Source: JBBQUN01 sp963717115 (GTDB taxonomy: Bacteria; Actinomycetota; Acidimicrobiia; Acidimicrobiales; SZUA-35). From it: DNA of 64,000 nt. Under the pieces are notes generated by a model that saw only the letters and a list, made by a program, of their open reading frames with translations, made no database searches and was not told the origin of the DNA. This document shows positions 8,624-19,765 of the stretch, one piece after another. Both the position numbers and the translations under genes were made by a program. Within the stretch, counting starts at the first letter, position 1. Each line of letters opens with the position of its first letter. The stretch is from NCBI GenBank assembly GCA_963717115.1, contig CAVQVO010000002.1, forward strand, positions 1 to 64,000, read 5' to 3'.

Positions 8624-9760
8624 ATGGAGCGGCGTGCAAAGTCCAAGACCCTGGTTGCCCTGCTGAGCGGATCGGCCCTGGTCCTCGCGGCCTGTGGCGG
8701 GAGCTCATCGGACTCCGACTCGTCCGGCGACGCTCCCGCCTCCCCGCTCCAGGCGTTCCTCGGGATCGAGAACGTCGACTACGAGAGCGAAGAGGGCCAG
8801 GCCCAGCTGATCGCCGAACAGCGCGTCGCCAACGAGAAGATCGTCGCCTGCATGGCCGCCCAGGGCTTCGAGTACATCCCCGAGAACCCCGAGGACTACA
8901 TCAGCTTCGACGCCGCGAGCCCCGACGGCATCGCGTACGACTCGCGTGAATGGGTCGAGAAGTACGGCTTCGGGGTCACCACCCAGCGGTGGCCGCAGGA
9001 GGCCCTCGGACCCGACCTGGTCGGCTACGACGACGAGCAGGTGGGCCAGGAGTACGTCGACCCCAACGCCGAGTACGTCGAGTCGCTGAGCGAGCCCGAA
9101 CGCGAAGCCTTCTACGCGGCCCTCTACGGCGACGATCCCGGCTACGAGTGGGACGAGTCGCTCAGCGAGGAGGAGAACCAGGAGGCGGTCGACGCCTACT
9201 ACCTCGACTACGAACCGACCGGCTGCCAGAACGAGGCCTACAACAGCGGCGACCAGGCGAAGATCAGTCAGTTCTACCAGGAGTTCGGCGACGAGCTGAA
9301 CAGTCTCTACGAACAGATCCAGCAGGATCCCCGCTACGTCGAGGCCCAGGATGCGGTGAAGTCCTGCGTCGAGGACAAGGGCCTCACCTACCTCGGCGAC
9401 GACCAGATCTATCAGCTCTGGGAGGACGACCTCAACGACATCGAGATGAACCACGTCGTCTACCCCGGCAACGACCTGACCGAGGAGGACTTCAACACGA
9501 TGACCCCCGAGGAGCTCGACGCCGTCTACAACCAGCCGATCACGATCGACGAGGAGGGCAAGACCAAGCTGGCGGCCCTCCAGACCGAGGAGCTGGCGCT
9601 CGCCGTCGCCGTCGACGACTGCGGCGGCGGTTGGAAGAACCAGCAGGAACTCTTCGACGAACTCAACGCCGAGTACGAGCAGCGTTTCCTCGACGACAAC
9701 GCCGACGCCATCGCGACCTTCGCGGGCTCGGGCGCCACACCCTCGGCCAACGGAGACTGA
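8624..9760 (+). CDS. Acidic lipoprotein of an export operon
   Basis: The precursor has a lipoprotein signal ending LVLAAC with the acylated cysteine at residue 24, followed by a Ser/Asp-rich linker. The mature part (about 350 aa) is very acidic and rich in Tyr, Gln and Glu. It holds spaced cysteines (KIVACMAAQGF, PTGCQNEAY, KSCVEDKGL, VDDCGGGW) that may pair. I know no named domain. A good ribosome site, AGGAGG at 8612-8617, precedes the ATG by 6 bases. The stop is 6 bp from the next start, and the four genes from 8624 to 13453 form one operon. The protein probably sits outside the membrane next to the ABC exporter built by the next three genes, as a substrate-capturing or accessory subunit. 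That role is inferred from position. Confidence 0.75.
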   Translation: MERRAKSKTLVALLSGSALVLAACGGSSSDSDSSGDAPASPLQAFLGIENVDYESEEGQAQLIAEQRVANEKIVACMAAQGFEYIPENPEDYISFDAASPDGIAYDSREWVEKYGFGVTTQRWPQEALGPDLVGYDDEQVGQEYVDPNAEYVESLSEPEREAFYAALYGDDPGYEWDESLSEEENQEAVDAYYLDYEPTGCQNEAYNSGDQAKISQFYQEFGDELNSLYEQIQQDPRYVEAQDAVKSCVEDKGLTYLGDDQIYQLWEDDLNDIEMNHVVYPGNDLTEEDFNTMTPEELDAVYNQPITIDEEGKTKLAALQTEELALAVAVDDCGGGWKNQQELFDELNAEYEQRFLDDNADAIATFAGSGATPSANGD

Positions 9761-9766
9761 ACACCC

Positions 9767-11447
9767 ATGCAGCGGCGGAACATCCTGGCGATCGTGGCGG
9801 CGGTCGCGGTCGGCTCGACCGGCATCGGCTGGTTCGCCGGCCAGCAGATCAAGTCACCGGCGGAGATCGCGGCCGAAACGGCACCTCCCACGCCGTCGCT
9901 CATCACCGTGCCGATCGAGTCGCGCACCCTGTCGAGCACGGTGATCGTGCGCGGCACCGTCACCTTCGACGAACAGACCCAGATCTCGGTCACCGGGGGC
10001 GCCGGGACGGCGATCATCACCCGGGTGCCGTCGGTGGCGGGCGACGAGCTCGGCGAGGGCGACGTGATCGTCGAGGTCAGCGGACGCCCGGTCGTGGCGC
10101 TCGCCGGTGAGCTCCCCGTGTTCCGCAACTTCACGCCGGGGCTCGAGGGACCCGACGTCAACCAGCTCGAAGCCGCCCTGGCGCGGCTCGGGTTCGATCC
10201 GGGACCCGTCGACAACCGATACGACCAGGCCACCGAACTCGCCGTCGAGGCGTTCTACCGCCAGCTCGGCTACAGCCCCGACGAACCCGGGCTCGAGGCC
10301 CTCGCCACGCTCGACGCCGCCCGGGAACGGGTGCGGGGGGCGCAGGAGAGTCTGCGGATCGCCGAACTGGCCGTCCGCAATTCCGGGGTCGCCACCTCGA
10401 CCAAGCTCCAGCTCGACCAGGCCGTCGCCAACGCCGAACAGTCGCTGGCCATCGCCGTCGAGGTGTCGCGCATCGCCCGCAACGAGGCCGGAGCGGCCGT
10501 GGTCGACGCCCAGAACGCCTTCAACGCCGACCCCTCCCCCGAGAACAAGGCCGCCCTCGACGCCGCGGTGGCCAACCAGGCGCTGATCAATCGACAGCAG
10601 GACCAGGCCATCAACGACGCCATCGCCGGAGTCGAGATCGCGAAGGCCCTCCGGGTCGAGGGGCTCGCCGACACCAACGCCGAGGGCGCCAACCGCCAGC
10701 TGTCCGATGCCAGGACCGAACTGTCCGACGCCCAGGCCGACCTGGCCCGCATCGACGCCTCGATCGGGGTCTCGATGCCCGCCGCCGAGATCGTGTTCCT
10801 CCCCACGCTGCCCCGCACCATCCAGACCGTCACCGCCGAACCGGGCAAGGGGCTCGACGGGCCGGTCATGACCGTCAGCGGATCGGGCACGCTCATCGAG
10901 TCGGCCGTGTCGGTCACCGACCGCCGGCTGATCGCCGTCGGGGCCGAGGCGGTCATCGACGACGAGGCGCTCGGCATCTCGGCCACGGCCACCATCAGCT
11001 TCATCGCCGACAACCCCGGCGGAACGGCGGCGAGCGACCGCTACGCCATCCGCCTCGAACCGGTCGATCCGCTGCCCGAGGAGGCCTACAACCAGAGTCT
11101 CCGCATCACGATCCCGATCGAGTCGACCGGAGGCGACGTCCTGGCCGTGCCGCTCGCCGCGCTCTCGGCGGGACCCGACGGGTCGGCCCGGGTCGAGGTC
11201 GAACGAAGCGAGGGCCAGACCGAACTCGTCACCGTGGTCCCCGGCCTGCGGGCCGAGGGCTATGTCGAGATCACCCCGACCGGCGGGGCCGTCCTGACCG
11301 CCGGCGACCGGGTGGTGGTCGGGCGTGACCTCCAGCTCCCGGCCGGCGACGGCGACGGCGGGTCCGACGACGGGGCCGACACCGGATCCGATTCGGGCGG
11401 CAACAGCGATGACGGCAGCACCTCCGAACAACCGGCCGTGGAGCCCG

Positions 11448-11458
<11 letters not shown>
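9767..11458 (+). CDS. Peptidoglycan-binding membrane-fusion-type adaptor of an ABC exporter
   Basis: A 563-residue protein with one N-terminal membrane anchor (about residues 5-25). A lipoyl/HlyD-like region follows (SRTLSSTVIVRGTV, about 50-110). Next is a peptidoglycan-binding domain (GPDVNQLEAALARLGFDPGPVDNRY, about 128-165), then a long alanine-rich coiled coil (about 185-330). A second beta-rich part and a Gly/Asp/Ser-rich tail complete it. In MacA-type systems the adaptor bridges the permease and the outside. Here, in a cell probably lacking an outer membrane, a wall-binding domain is built in. It overlaps the ATPase gene by 11 bp, so the two are translationally coupled. The transported substrate is unknown. 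Confidence 0.8.
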
Positions 11459-12133
<675 letters not shown>

Positions 12134-12137
<4 letters not shown>

Positions 12138-13453
12138 GCGGGCCCCCGGTCACCGACGACGCCGCTCCCCCCGGTCGGGGCCCGGCCCCCGGATCGGTGG
12201 CCGACCGCCGACCCGAGCCCGAACCTCGAGCCCTCGACCTGACCCGTTCGCACTTCGCGATCCGCGACCTCCTGGCCGAGATCACCATCGGCCTGACCGC
12301 TCGCCCGGCCCGGACCCTGCTCACCGCCCTCGGCACGGTCCTCGGGGTCGCGGCGCTCGTCGCGACGCTCGGGCTGGCGAAGACCGCCGGCAACCAGATC
12401 GTGTCGCGATTCGACGAGTTGGAGGCGACCGAAGTGACCGTCACCCCCAACACCCGCGGTCGGGGCGACACCAACCAGGTCTCGCTCCTCCCGTTCGACG
12501 CCGATGACCGACTGCTCCGCCTCAACGGCGTGGTGGCCGCCGGCACCAAGAGCGACGTCCAGATCGGTGACCGACTGGCCCGTTCGGTTCCGGTGGTCGA
12601 CCCGCTCGGTCAGACCGAGTTCCAGATCTCGGTCGTTGCCGTCAGTCCCGGGCTCTTCCAGGCCGCTCGGGCGTCGCTCGCCACCGGCGCGTTCTTCGAC
12701 CGGGGCCACGACGAGCGGGCCGACCCCGTCGCCATCCTCGGCCCCGGAGCCGCCCAACGGCTCAACGTCACCCGGGTCGACAACTCCCCGTCGATCTTCG
12801 TCGGCGACGAGACCCTCGCCGTGATCGGCATCCTGGCCAACACCGAACGCCAGCCGTCGCTGCTCAACGCCATCATCGTGCCCAACGGCTACGCCCGGGA
12901 CCGGCTGGGCCTGGCGGCCCCGGCCCTGGTGTTGATCGACGTCGAGGTCGGCGCCGCCGAGCTCATCGGCGCCCAGGCCACCACCGCCCTCGCCCCCGGG
13001 CGGGCCGACCAGCTCGTTGCCGAGGTGCCGCGCTCACCCACCCGCACCCGCTCCGACGTCCAGGACGACGTCAACGCCCTCTTCCTGATCCTCGGCGGCG
13101 TGTCCCTCCTCGTCGGGGCCATCGGCATCGCCAACGTCACCCTCGTCTCGGTGCTCGAACGCACCGGCGAGATCGGGCTGCGCCGGGCCCTCGGCGCCAC
13201 CCGCCGCCACATCGCCACCCAGTTCCTGGCCGAGTCGGCGGCGCTCGGCGCCCTGGCCGGCCTGTTCGGCACCAGCCTCGGCATCCTCACCGTCGTCGTC
13301 GTCTCGGCGACCCGGGAATGGACGCCGGTGGTCGACCCGTGGCTGCCGCTGGTGGCCCCGGTGCTCGGGGCCGTGATCGGCCTCCTGGCCGGCACCTACC
13401 CGGCCTGGAAGGCCTCGAAGCTCGAACCGATCTCGGCCCTGCGAGGCGTGTGA
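12134..13453 (+). CDS. FtsX/MacB-type ABC permease
   Basis: A 439-residue permease with the MacB layout. It has a cytoplasmic N-terminus, a first membrane helix (ARTLLTALGTVLGVAALVAT, from about residue 56) and a large extracytoplasmic domain (about 90-310). Three more helices follow in the C-terminal FtsX domain (LFLILGGVSLLVGAIGIANV, then ESAALGALAGLFGTSLGI, then the final pair). The ERTGEIGLRRALGATRRHI segment is the family's coupling region. It starts in an ATGA overlap with the ATPase gene and is the last gene of the operon. With its partners it probably exports or extracts a surface molecule, perhaps a peptide, lipid or lipoprotein. Confidence 0.92.
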
Positions 13454-13455
13454 GC

Positions 13456-13488
13456 CGACCGGCCGACGGATCGGCCGATCGCCGGTCG
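13456..13488. terminator. Hairpin between convergent genes
   Basis: CGACCGGC (13456-13463) and GCCGGTCG (13481-13488) form a perfect 8-bp stem, with a second palindrome (GATCGGCCGATC) inside the loop. It lies 3 bp after the permease stop and just before the convergent broken gene. It may act as a two-way terminator. No U-tract is seen. Confidence 0.4.
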
Positions 13489-13492
13489 CCGA

Positions 13493-14436
13493 TCACGGCA
13501 GGGTGGCCCCGGCCGCTTCGCAGTCGGTGTCATCGATGTTGGTCTCGTGCGTCGCCGAGCCACCGGGGAGCAGCGTTGTTCGCAGCGTCGAGGACCCGGA
13601 TGGTGTACGTCGCCGACCGTGCTGGGTCCGTTCAGCTGCCAGAGCGGTCGCGGAACCCACAGCCGAAGCCGGGCGACCTCCTTGTGCGGGCGAGTCGGCG
13701 AACCGGATCGTGTCGTCGCCCGACCGGAGCCTGCGTTCGACCTCGACGAGTCGAACGCACATCCCGAGATCGTGATCTCGATCGCGGCATCGGCCAACAG
13801 GATGTCTTCGACGACCGGTGTCAGGTTCTCGACGCCGAGATCGGTCACCCGATCACACACTCGGCGGGACGCCGGTTCCGGACACTGGGTCGCGTCGGGG
13901 GTGATGAAGAACTGCTTGAGCCGACGGGGTCGTTGTCGGCGTCGAACGCCTCGACGAACACCGGCACGTTCGTCCGCGGGATCGGGACACATGTCGCTCA
14001 GCGTGAGCCCGACCAGCTTGGAATCGGCCGTAGAACCGCACGTTGTCGGTCCGCTTGTCGGGCATGCCCTCGACCGCTTCGATGTTGGTCGACTCACAAC
14101 CCGACACCTCGAACACGACCAGCGTCTTGAACCCGCCGTCGACACGCGAGGTCTGCTCGATCGATCCGGAATGCACAGGCCCCGGGGGGAGGCGGCGGAG
14201 GAGGCGGTGGCTTCGTCGGGCAGTTGTCGGGGTAGGCAGCAGTCGGGATTCGGTTTGCCGTTGTCGATGCGCATCGACGACCAGGGGCACGACCTCGGGC
14301 TCGGTTACCACCTCGGCGCGACCGGCAGGGCCACCTCGGCATCGACCAGCCCCGATGAGACCGGCCCGGCGACCAACGCCGACACCCCGAGCACGGCACC
14401 CACCATCATCCACAAGAAACCGAATCGACCCTGCAC
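13493..14436 (-). pseudogene. Multiply frameshifted secreted-protein gene
   Basis: The GTG at 14436 opens a clear signal peptide (QGRFGFLWMMVGAVLGVSAL then VAGPVSS). After about 43 codons the frame closes, and sense then jumps between frames at least four times: a Pro-rich stretch, TLVVFEVSGCESTNIEAVEG, DSKLVGLTLSDMCPDPADE, VPVFVEAFDADNDPVG, LKQFFITPDATQCPEPA, and finally GGSATHETNIDDTDCEAAG ending at 13493. The pieces are collinear and look like one secreted protein of about 300 residues with cysteine pairs. So many breaks in 900 bases mean either a true pseudogene or a run of sequencing indels. A run of eight Cs sits just upstream. Family unknown. Confidence 0.5.
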
Positions 14437-14480
14437 GACACATCCCCCCCCGTTCGACGCGCCTCTGTTGTACTACACAC

Positions 14481-15925
14481 TCACGCCCGGGCTGTCGCAG
14501 CCGCGCAGCGCGATCCCACAGGTCCTCGACCTGTCGACGTTCGGTCCCGAGGGCGCCGATCGAGATGCGCACCATCCAACGCCCTCGATGCTGCGACGGG
14601 CTGACGAACGCAGCGCCGGAGTCGTTCAACGACCGGGCCCAGGCCAGGTTGTGCTCGTCGACGGCGGGTTCGTCGAGGCCGGGCGGCACGTGCCGCACGC
14701 ACACGGTCTGCAGGGTCAGCGGCGAGACCAGTTCCCAGTCGTCGGCGGCCTCGACCTGCTCGGCCAACCAGGCGGCGTTGGCCAGGTCGCGGCGCAACCG
14801 GGCCTGGATCGCCTCGACGCCCTCCAGCGAGAGCTGGAACCACAACTTCAGGGCCCGGAACCGCCGACCGAGCGGGATCCCCCGGTCGCGGTACTGGGTG
14901 ACGGCACCATCGGCACTCGACTGGAGGTAGCTCGGATTGGTCGACATCACCGCTTCGAGCATTGCCACGTCGCGGACGTAGAACAGGGAACAGTCGAGGA
15001 TGGTGCCCATCCACTTGTGCGGGTTCCAGACGATCGAGTCGGCGCGCTCCACGCCGTCCCAGAGGTGTCGCAGTTCGGGGAGCAGCATGCCCGAACCCGC
15101 CATGGCGGCATCGGCGTGGACCCACGGCCGGGGCGCGTCGGGATGCGAGGCCGCGTAGGTGTCGACCACGGCGACGATCTCGTCGACCGGGTCGAACGCC
15201 GTGACCCCGGTGGTGCCGACACCGGCCACGATGGCGGCCGGACACCGACCGGCTTCCACATCGGCGTCGATCGCAGCCGCCAGTGACGCCGGAACCATCG
15301 CCGAGGTGACCGGATCGGTGTCGACCCGTCGGATGTTGTCCCAGCCGTAGCCCGCCAGCAGGGCGGCCTTGGCGATCGACGAATGGGCCTGATCGGTGGT
15401 GTAGACCGTGAGCGACGTTCCGGCGCCGGCCAATCCGGGGCCGTTCTGCGACAGCGAGGTCGCCCGCTCGCGCGCCACGAGGAGCGCCACCAGCGTCGCG
15501 GTCGACGCCGTGTCGTGAATGGTGCCCCGCCAGGCATCGGAGAGCCCGGTGAGTTGCCGCATCCAGTCGACCACGACCTCCTCGACCTCGGTCAGGGCCG
15601 GGGCGCTCTCCCACGACAGACCGAGGCCGCCCAGCCCCGACGATGCCAGGTCGCCGAGCACCGACGACAGCGAGGCATTGGCCGGGAACCACCCGAAGTA
15701 GCGGGGGTGCTGCACGTGGGTCATGCCCGGCACGATCACGTCGTCGAGCATCGTCAGGATCTCGGCGAAGTCGGCGAGCTCGGAGGGCGGTGTGGTCGGG
15801 AATGCCCCCGACACCGCACCGGGCCGGACCGGCGACTTGACCGGGAGCCGCTCGAGGTCGGAGCGGAAGTCGGCGATCCAATCGATGAGCTGGTGACCGG
15901 CCTCACGAAACGCCTCGGGATCCAT
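14481..15925 (-). CDS. PLP-dependent aromatic amino acid decarboxylase
   Basis: A group II pyridoxal-phosphate decarboxylase of about 480 residues, most like aromatic L-amino acid or tyrosine decarboxylases, which turn an amino acid into its amine and CO2. The cofactor lysine is in NPHKW (Lys304), His181 (QAHSS) stacks on the ring, and Asp272 (HADAA) holds the pyridine nitrogen. An N-terminal segment of the family type (HVQHPRYFGWFPAN) is complete. ATG 15925 has a TAGTCT hexamer (15932-15937) 6 nt upstream. The 3' end is odd: in the main frame there is no stop for another 600 bases, while a one-base shift gives AAATARA and a stop at 14481. An indel near the end is likely. The substrate is not certain. 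Confidence 0.85.
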
Positions 15926-15965
15926 CAACCCAGACTACGACTGCGTCCCCACGACCGTGGACACC

Positions 15966-16014
15966 CGTTCTGGCGGGTTGCCGTCCCTCGGGAGGGACGC
16001 TGGCCCGCCGGTTC
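15966..16014. repeat. Palindromic intergenic element, copy 1
   Basis: An imperfect palindrome of about 48 bp beginning CGTTCTGGCGGG, with an inner perfect stem GTCCCT / AGGGAC (15983-15988 and 15993-15998) around a CGGG loop. It is closed by outer arms GGCGGG (15972-15977) and CCCGCC (16004-16009). It matches the elements on both sides of the ligase gene at 27.2 and 28.9 kb. It lies between the decarboxylase promoter and the 3' end of the next gene. Confidence 0.7.
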
Positions 16015-16049
16015 GGGATCTCGGGCCGGGTTCGATCCGGCGTCGGCGC

Positions 16050-18295
16050 TCAGAACTCGATGACGGTGTCTTCGACCAGGTCGAATTCGGTCTCGCCGAT
16101 CGTGGCGCCGGAGGTGGCGTCGCGGACCAGCACGTGCACCCGGTCGTCGGCGATCAGCGCCTGATTGGCGAGGGTCAGTCGGTACCCGCCTTCGGCGTCG
16201 AGCCGACCGGTGAGTTCGAATCGGACGACACGTTCGGCTCCCGGCGGCACGTCGACGAACAGCAGGTAGCGCTGCCAGCCCAGCTCGACCTGGGGTTCCA
16301 CCGGTTGGGCCACCTCGTCGACGGTCGCCCCGTCGAGCAGGTGGGGCGTCATGATCGAGAGCTGGACCCGGTTGGTCCCGGGCGGCTGCCCGTCGGGGGG
16401 CACACCGAGGATGTAGTCGGGGAGGTCGAGGGTCGCCGTGTTGGTGAGGGCCACCTCGACCGTGGCCGTCAACGCCCCGGAACCGGGGTCGACGTCGACG
16501 AGGTAGTCGACCCGCCGCTCGAGGAACGAGTCGATCTTGTTGGCCTCGCCATTGGCCTGGACGACCGACAGGAAGTCCGAACCGGCCAGATCGGCATCGT
16601 CGGGTCGGGGAAACCGCCCGAGGAGGAAGAGACCGGCGAGGAACCCGTGGGCATCGGGGTCGAGGGTGGCGAACTGGAGATGCCCGCCCCGAGCGGCCGG
16701 CCCGAGCACCGCGCCGAGCTCGCGGGGACTCGGGAGCTCGCCGTCGAGCAACCGCTCGAACGTGGTCCCGGCGATGTCGGTCAGATACTCCTTGCGTTCG
16801 GTCTGATCGTCGAAGCGGGCGTACTGACCGACGTCGAGGAACTCGACCACGGTGTCTCGATCGATCGTCAGTCCGAGGGCCGGAAGCTCGACCGGACCCG
16901 TGAGGGCCATCAGCGCCGCCACACCCACGGGGTCGACGTACACGACGCCATCGATCGGCCGACCACCGAACGCGGGATACAGCGACGACGCGGCCCGGGT
17001 CACCAGCGGCAGATCGGACATCGCCGTCCAGTTCGTCGCGAACTCTTCGGGGCGGTTGATCCGGAATCGGGCCGGATAGTCGTCGGGGTCGGCCAACGCC
17101 CCGGCCACGGCCCCCTGATTGAGCTGACCCGCCGTCCCCCGGCCGGTGATGGTCACCACCCCGGACCGGGCCGTGAGCTCGAGGTAGGTACTCATGATCC
17201 CGCCCAGTTCCCGCGACTCGGCGGGCATCGCGAACATCACCAGATACCGACGCTCACCGTCGGCTCCGAGCAAGCCCGGCAGGAGACGGGTCGCCTCGGC
17301 GGCCTTGACGGCCTCGGGGAGGGTCTGGTCGAGTTCGGCGGCTGCGCCGTCGATGAGCGATCGGACCCGGGGGACGAGCCAGCCCGGCTCGACGGCGCGC
17401 AGCGCTCGGGAGCCCTCGAGCATCGTCGATCGCACCTCGGCCAGCGGCCCCTGCATGGCCTCGACCATGGCGAGATCGATCGCCCCGCCCGACATCCGGA
17501 GCCGATCGATGTCGGCCCCTTCGCTCGCGACCAGCGACGCCTCGACCACCTCGGCCACCGGTCCGGCCGCGGCCCGCGCTGCGGCGAGGTGTTGACCGAT
17601 CACGGGCACCAGCCGACCGGGTTCGAGCCACCAGGCATCGAGGACCGACTCGGCTGCGGACAACCGGGCCGAGGCCAGACCCAGCTGCCGACCGGCGGTC
17701 ACCGAGTCGCCGTCACGAACGGCCTCGAGACCGGCCTGGCCGCCACGCTCCCCTCGTCGACATCGCCGGCCGCTGCCACCAGGGCCCACACCGTGATCGA
17801 CGAGAACGTGATCGCCAGCAGCCCCACGAATCCGCCGAAGGTCCAGACCCAGCGCCGCGCCGCCGGACCTCGACCGGCCAACGTACCGATCGCGCACAGG
17901 GCCACCACGAGACCGACGACGATCGCCGTCGTCGCGAACGGACCGACGGGACGGAGATTCGCCAGGCCGTGAGCAGCCGCGATCCCCACACCCAACCGGC
18001 CCGCAACCAGATCACGGTCGACGAACTCCATCACCGCGGCCAGCGCCAACCCGAAGCCGACGACGACCAACCACCCCACGCCGGCGGCGAACACCCCCGC
18101 CGCTCCCAACACGGCGAACCAGGTCCACCGCGGCGACCAACCGATCGCCAGCGGCACCAGGACCGCGAACGCCACCCGCAGCATCGCATCCCAGCCCGCA
18201 AGGCCCGTCGGGGCCGCCGGATGGCCCAGGGCGAGGGCACCGCTGAGCACCAGACCCGCGACGATCCACAGGCGGTCGTGCGACGGGGCGGGCAT
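16050..18295 (-). CDS. DUF4012 membrane protein (one frameshift)
   Basis: The product reads as one protein of about 748 residues. Starting at ATG 18295, the first 190 residues hold about six hydrophobic helices (LWIVAGLVLSGALALG, then WTWFAVLGAAGVFAAGVGWL, then TTAIVVGLVVALCAIGTLAG, and a last one, FVGLLAITFSSITVWALVAA). Near 17740 the frame must change by one base, from DVDEGSVA to GQAGLEAVRDGDS. The rest is a typical DUF4012 outer domain (RRYLVMFAMPAESRELGGIM, YPAFGGRPIDGVVYVDPVGV). DUF4012 proteins occur beside polysaccharide genes in actinobacteria but have no proven activity. The neighbours here fit that pattern. A TATCCT hexamer (18304-18309) lies 8 nt before the start. The frameshift is probably a sequencing indel. 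Confidence 0.75.
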
Positions 18296-18398
18296 CGGCA
18301 CCGAGGATAGGCCATCGGACCCATTCGACAGGGGGAGGTCATACCCACGACGGCTCCTCCGATGTTCGACGCAACGGTCGAAGACGAAGGACACCACC

Positions 18399-18983
18399 AT
18401 GCCAACGAGATCCCGGTTCCCCAGAGCGCTGATCGGCGGCGCCGCGCTCGCGCTCGCCCTCGGACTCGGTGCCGCCGGACCGGTCGCCGCCGCCGAGTAC
18501 CCACCCCAGCCGGGCACGACCGTGTCCGACACCACGCCGTCGCCGGGCCAGGCCATCGTCGTGTCCGGGATCACCACGCCCAGCACCGTCGTCACGGTCA
18601 CCCTCTCGACCCTGGCTCCCGCCGGCGACCTCAGCCCGGCGGCCGCCACCGACTACACGCTCGGTTCGACGACCTCCGACGCCGTCGGCCTCTACTCGCT
18701 GACCGTCACGATCCCGCCGGACCTGAGCGCCGGACAGTACGCCATGGTGGCACTGGCCAACGGCTCGGTCATCTCGACCACCACGCTCGCCGTCAGCCCG
18801 GCCGCGGCCGGCGCCAACCCGGTCGTCACCCAGAACCCGAGCGCCGGCCAACTTCCCGTCACCGGCGGCGATTCGGCTCCGATGGCTGCGGTCGCGCTCG
18901 GTGCGATCGGTGCGGGCGGCGCCCTCGTCGTCGCCTCTCGACGCCATCGGGAACGACCGGCCCTGCACGTCCGGGCCTCATGA
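18399..18983 (+). CDS. LPxTG-anchored surface protein
   Basis: This 194-residue precursor has a signal peptide (about 1-31, ending AAGPVAAAE). A small Thr/Ser-rich beta domain follows (PGQAIVVSGITTPSTVVTV). The cell-wall sorting signal is complete: LPVTGGDS, a hydrophobic helix (MAAVALGAIGAGGALVVA) and the basic tail SRRHRERP. A sortase should cleave in LPVTG and join the protein to peptidoglycan. No sortase gene is in the window. The stop overlaps the next start as ATGA, so this wall protein is translationally coupled to a sugar transferase, an unusual pairing. It is divergent from the DUF4012 gene across 103 bp. The domain's function is not known. Confidence 0.85.
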   Translation: MPTRSRFPRALIGGAALALALGLGAAGPVAAAEYPPQPGTTVSDTTPSPGQAIVVSGITTPSTVVTVTLSTLAPAGDLSPAAATDYTLGSTTSDAVGLYSLTVTIPPDLSAGQYAMVALANGSVISTTTLAVSPAAAGANPVVTQNPSAGQLPVTGGDSAPMAAVALGAIGAGGALVVASRRHRERPALHVRAS

Positions 18984-19765
18984 CGATCCTGTTCGACCAC
19001 GCACCGGCCCAGCGGCGGATCCCGCCGCCGCGCCACCGGGCCGGCATGACCGCCGACTGGACGGTCATCGCCGCCCACGCCCGCAGGCTCGCCGAGTCGA
19101 ACCACCTCCCCTCACCGACGGCGGGCCCGCTCCCCCCGGTCCGGATCCGGGTCGCGGTCCGTACCCTCGACCTCGTCCTCGGGACGCTGGCCCTGGTGGT
19201 CGCGCTCCCGATCCGTCGGCGTCTGCTCGCGATCGTGGTCGCCTCGACCTCGCGGGGGCTGCCGCTGACCCGGACCTGGCGGGTCGGCCGCCGTGGTGAA
19301 CTCTTCGCCGGGCTGCGCCTGCGCACGATGGTCCGCGGCGCCGACTCCCTGCTGCCGGGGATCCTGGCCGCGGATCGGCGTCTCGCCGCCGAGTACCGGA
19401 TGACGGGTCGCCTGCGCCGGGACCCGCGGCTCACCCCCGTCGGTCGGATCCTGCGCGCCACCCACCTCGACGCCCTCCCCCAACTGCTCAACGTGGTCGC
19501 CGGGAGCATGAGCCTCGTCGGCCCGCGGGCCATGGCGCCTCGGGAACTCGCCCTGTTCGGAGCCGAACTCCCCGACCTGCTCGCCATCAAGCCCGGGCTC
19601 ATCGGCCCCAGCCAGCTGACCGGGCGTACCGGTGCCCATCCCGAGCGGATCACGGCCGACCTCGACTACCGGCGTTCACGCACCCTGGCCGGCGACCTCG
19701 CCCTGTGCCTGCTCGCCCCGATCGCCATCGCGACGAGACGACCCCGACGATCCCGAGGCCGTTAG
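18980..19765 (+). CDS. Polyprenyl-phosphate sugar-phosphate transferase (WcaJ/PglC type)
   Basis: A 261-residue member of the bacterial sugar transferase family, which starts glycan assembly by moving a sugar phosphate from a nucleotide sugar onto undecaprenyl phosphate at the membrane. The one membrane segment (LDLVLGTLALVVALPI, from about residue 61) precedes the catalytic domain. The LRTMVRGAD, RRDPRLTPVGRILRATHLD and LPQLLNVVAGSMSLVGPRA motifs are all present. The usual KxR near the start of the domain reads GLRLRTM here. It starts in an ATGA overlap with the LPxTG protein gene. Its TAG shares bases with the convergent stop of the kinase gene (TTAG, 19762-19765). Confidence 0.88.
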   Translation: MTILFDHAPAQRRIPPPRHRAGMTADWTVIAAHARRLAESNHLPSPTAGPLPPVRIRVAVRTLDLVLGTLALVVALPIRRRLLAIVVASTSRGLPLTRTWRVGRRGELFAGLRLRTMVRGADSLLPGILAADRRLAAEYRMTGRLRRDPRLTPVGRILRATHLDALPQLLNVVAGSMSLVGPRAMAPRELALFGAELPDLLAIKPGLIGPSQLTGRTGAHPERITADLDYRRSRTLAGDLALCLLAPIAIATRRPRRSRGR

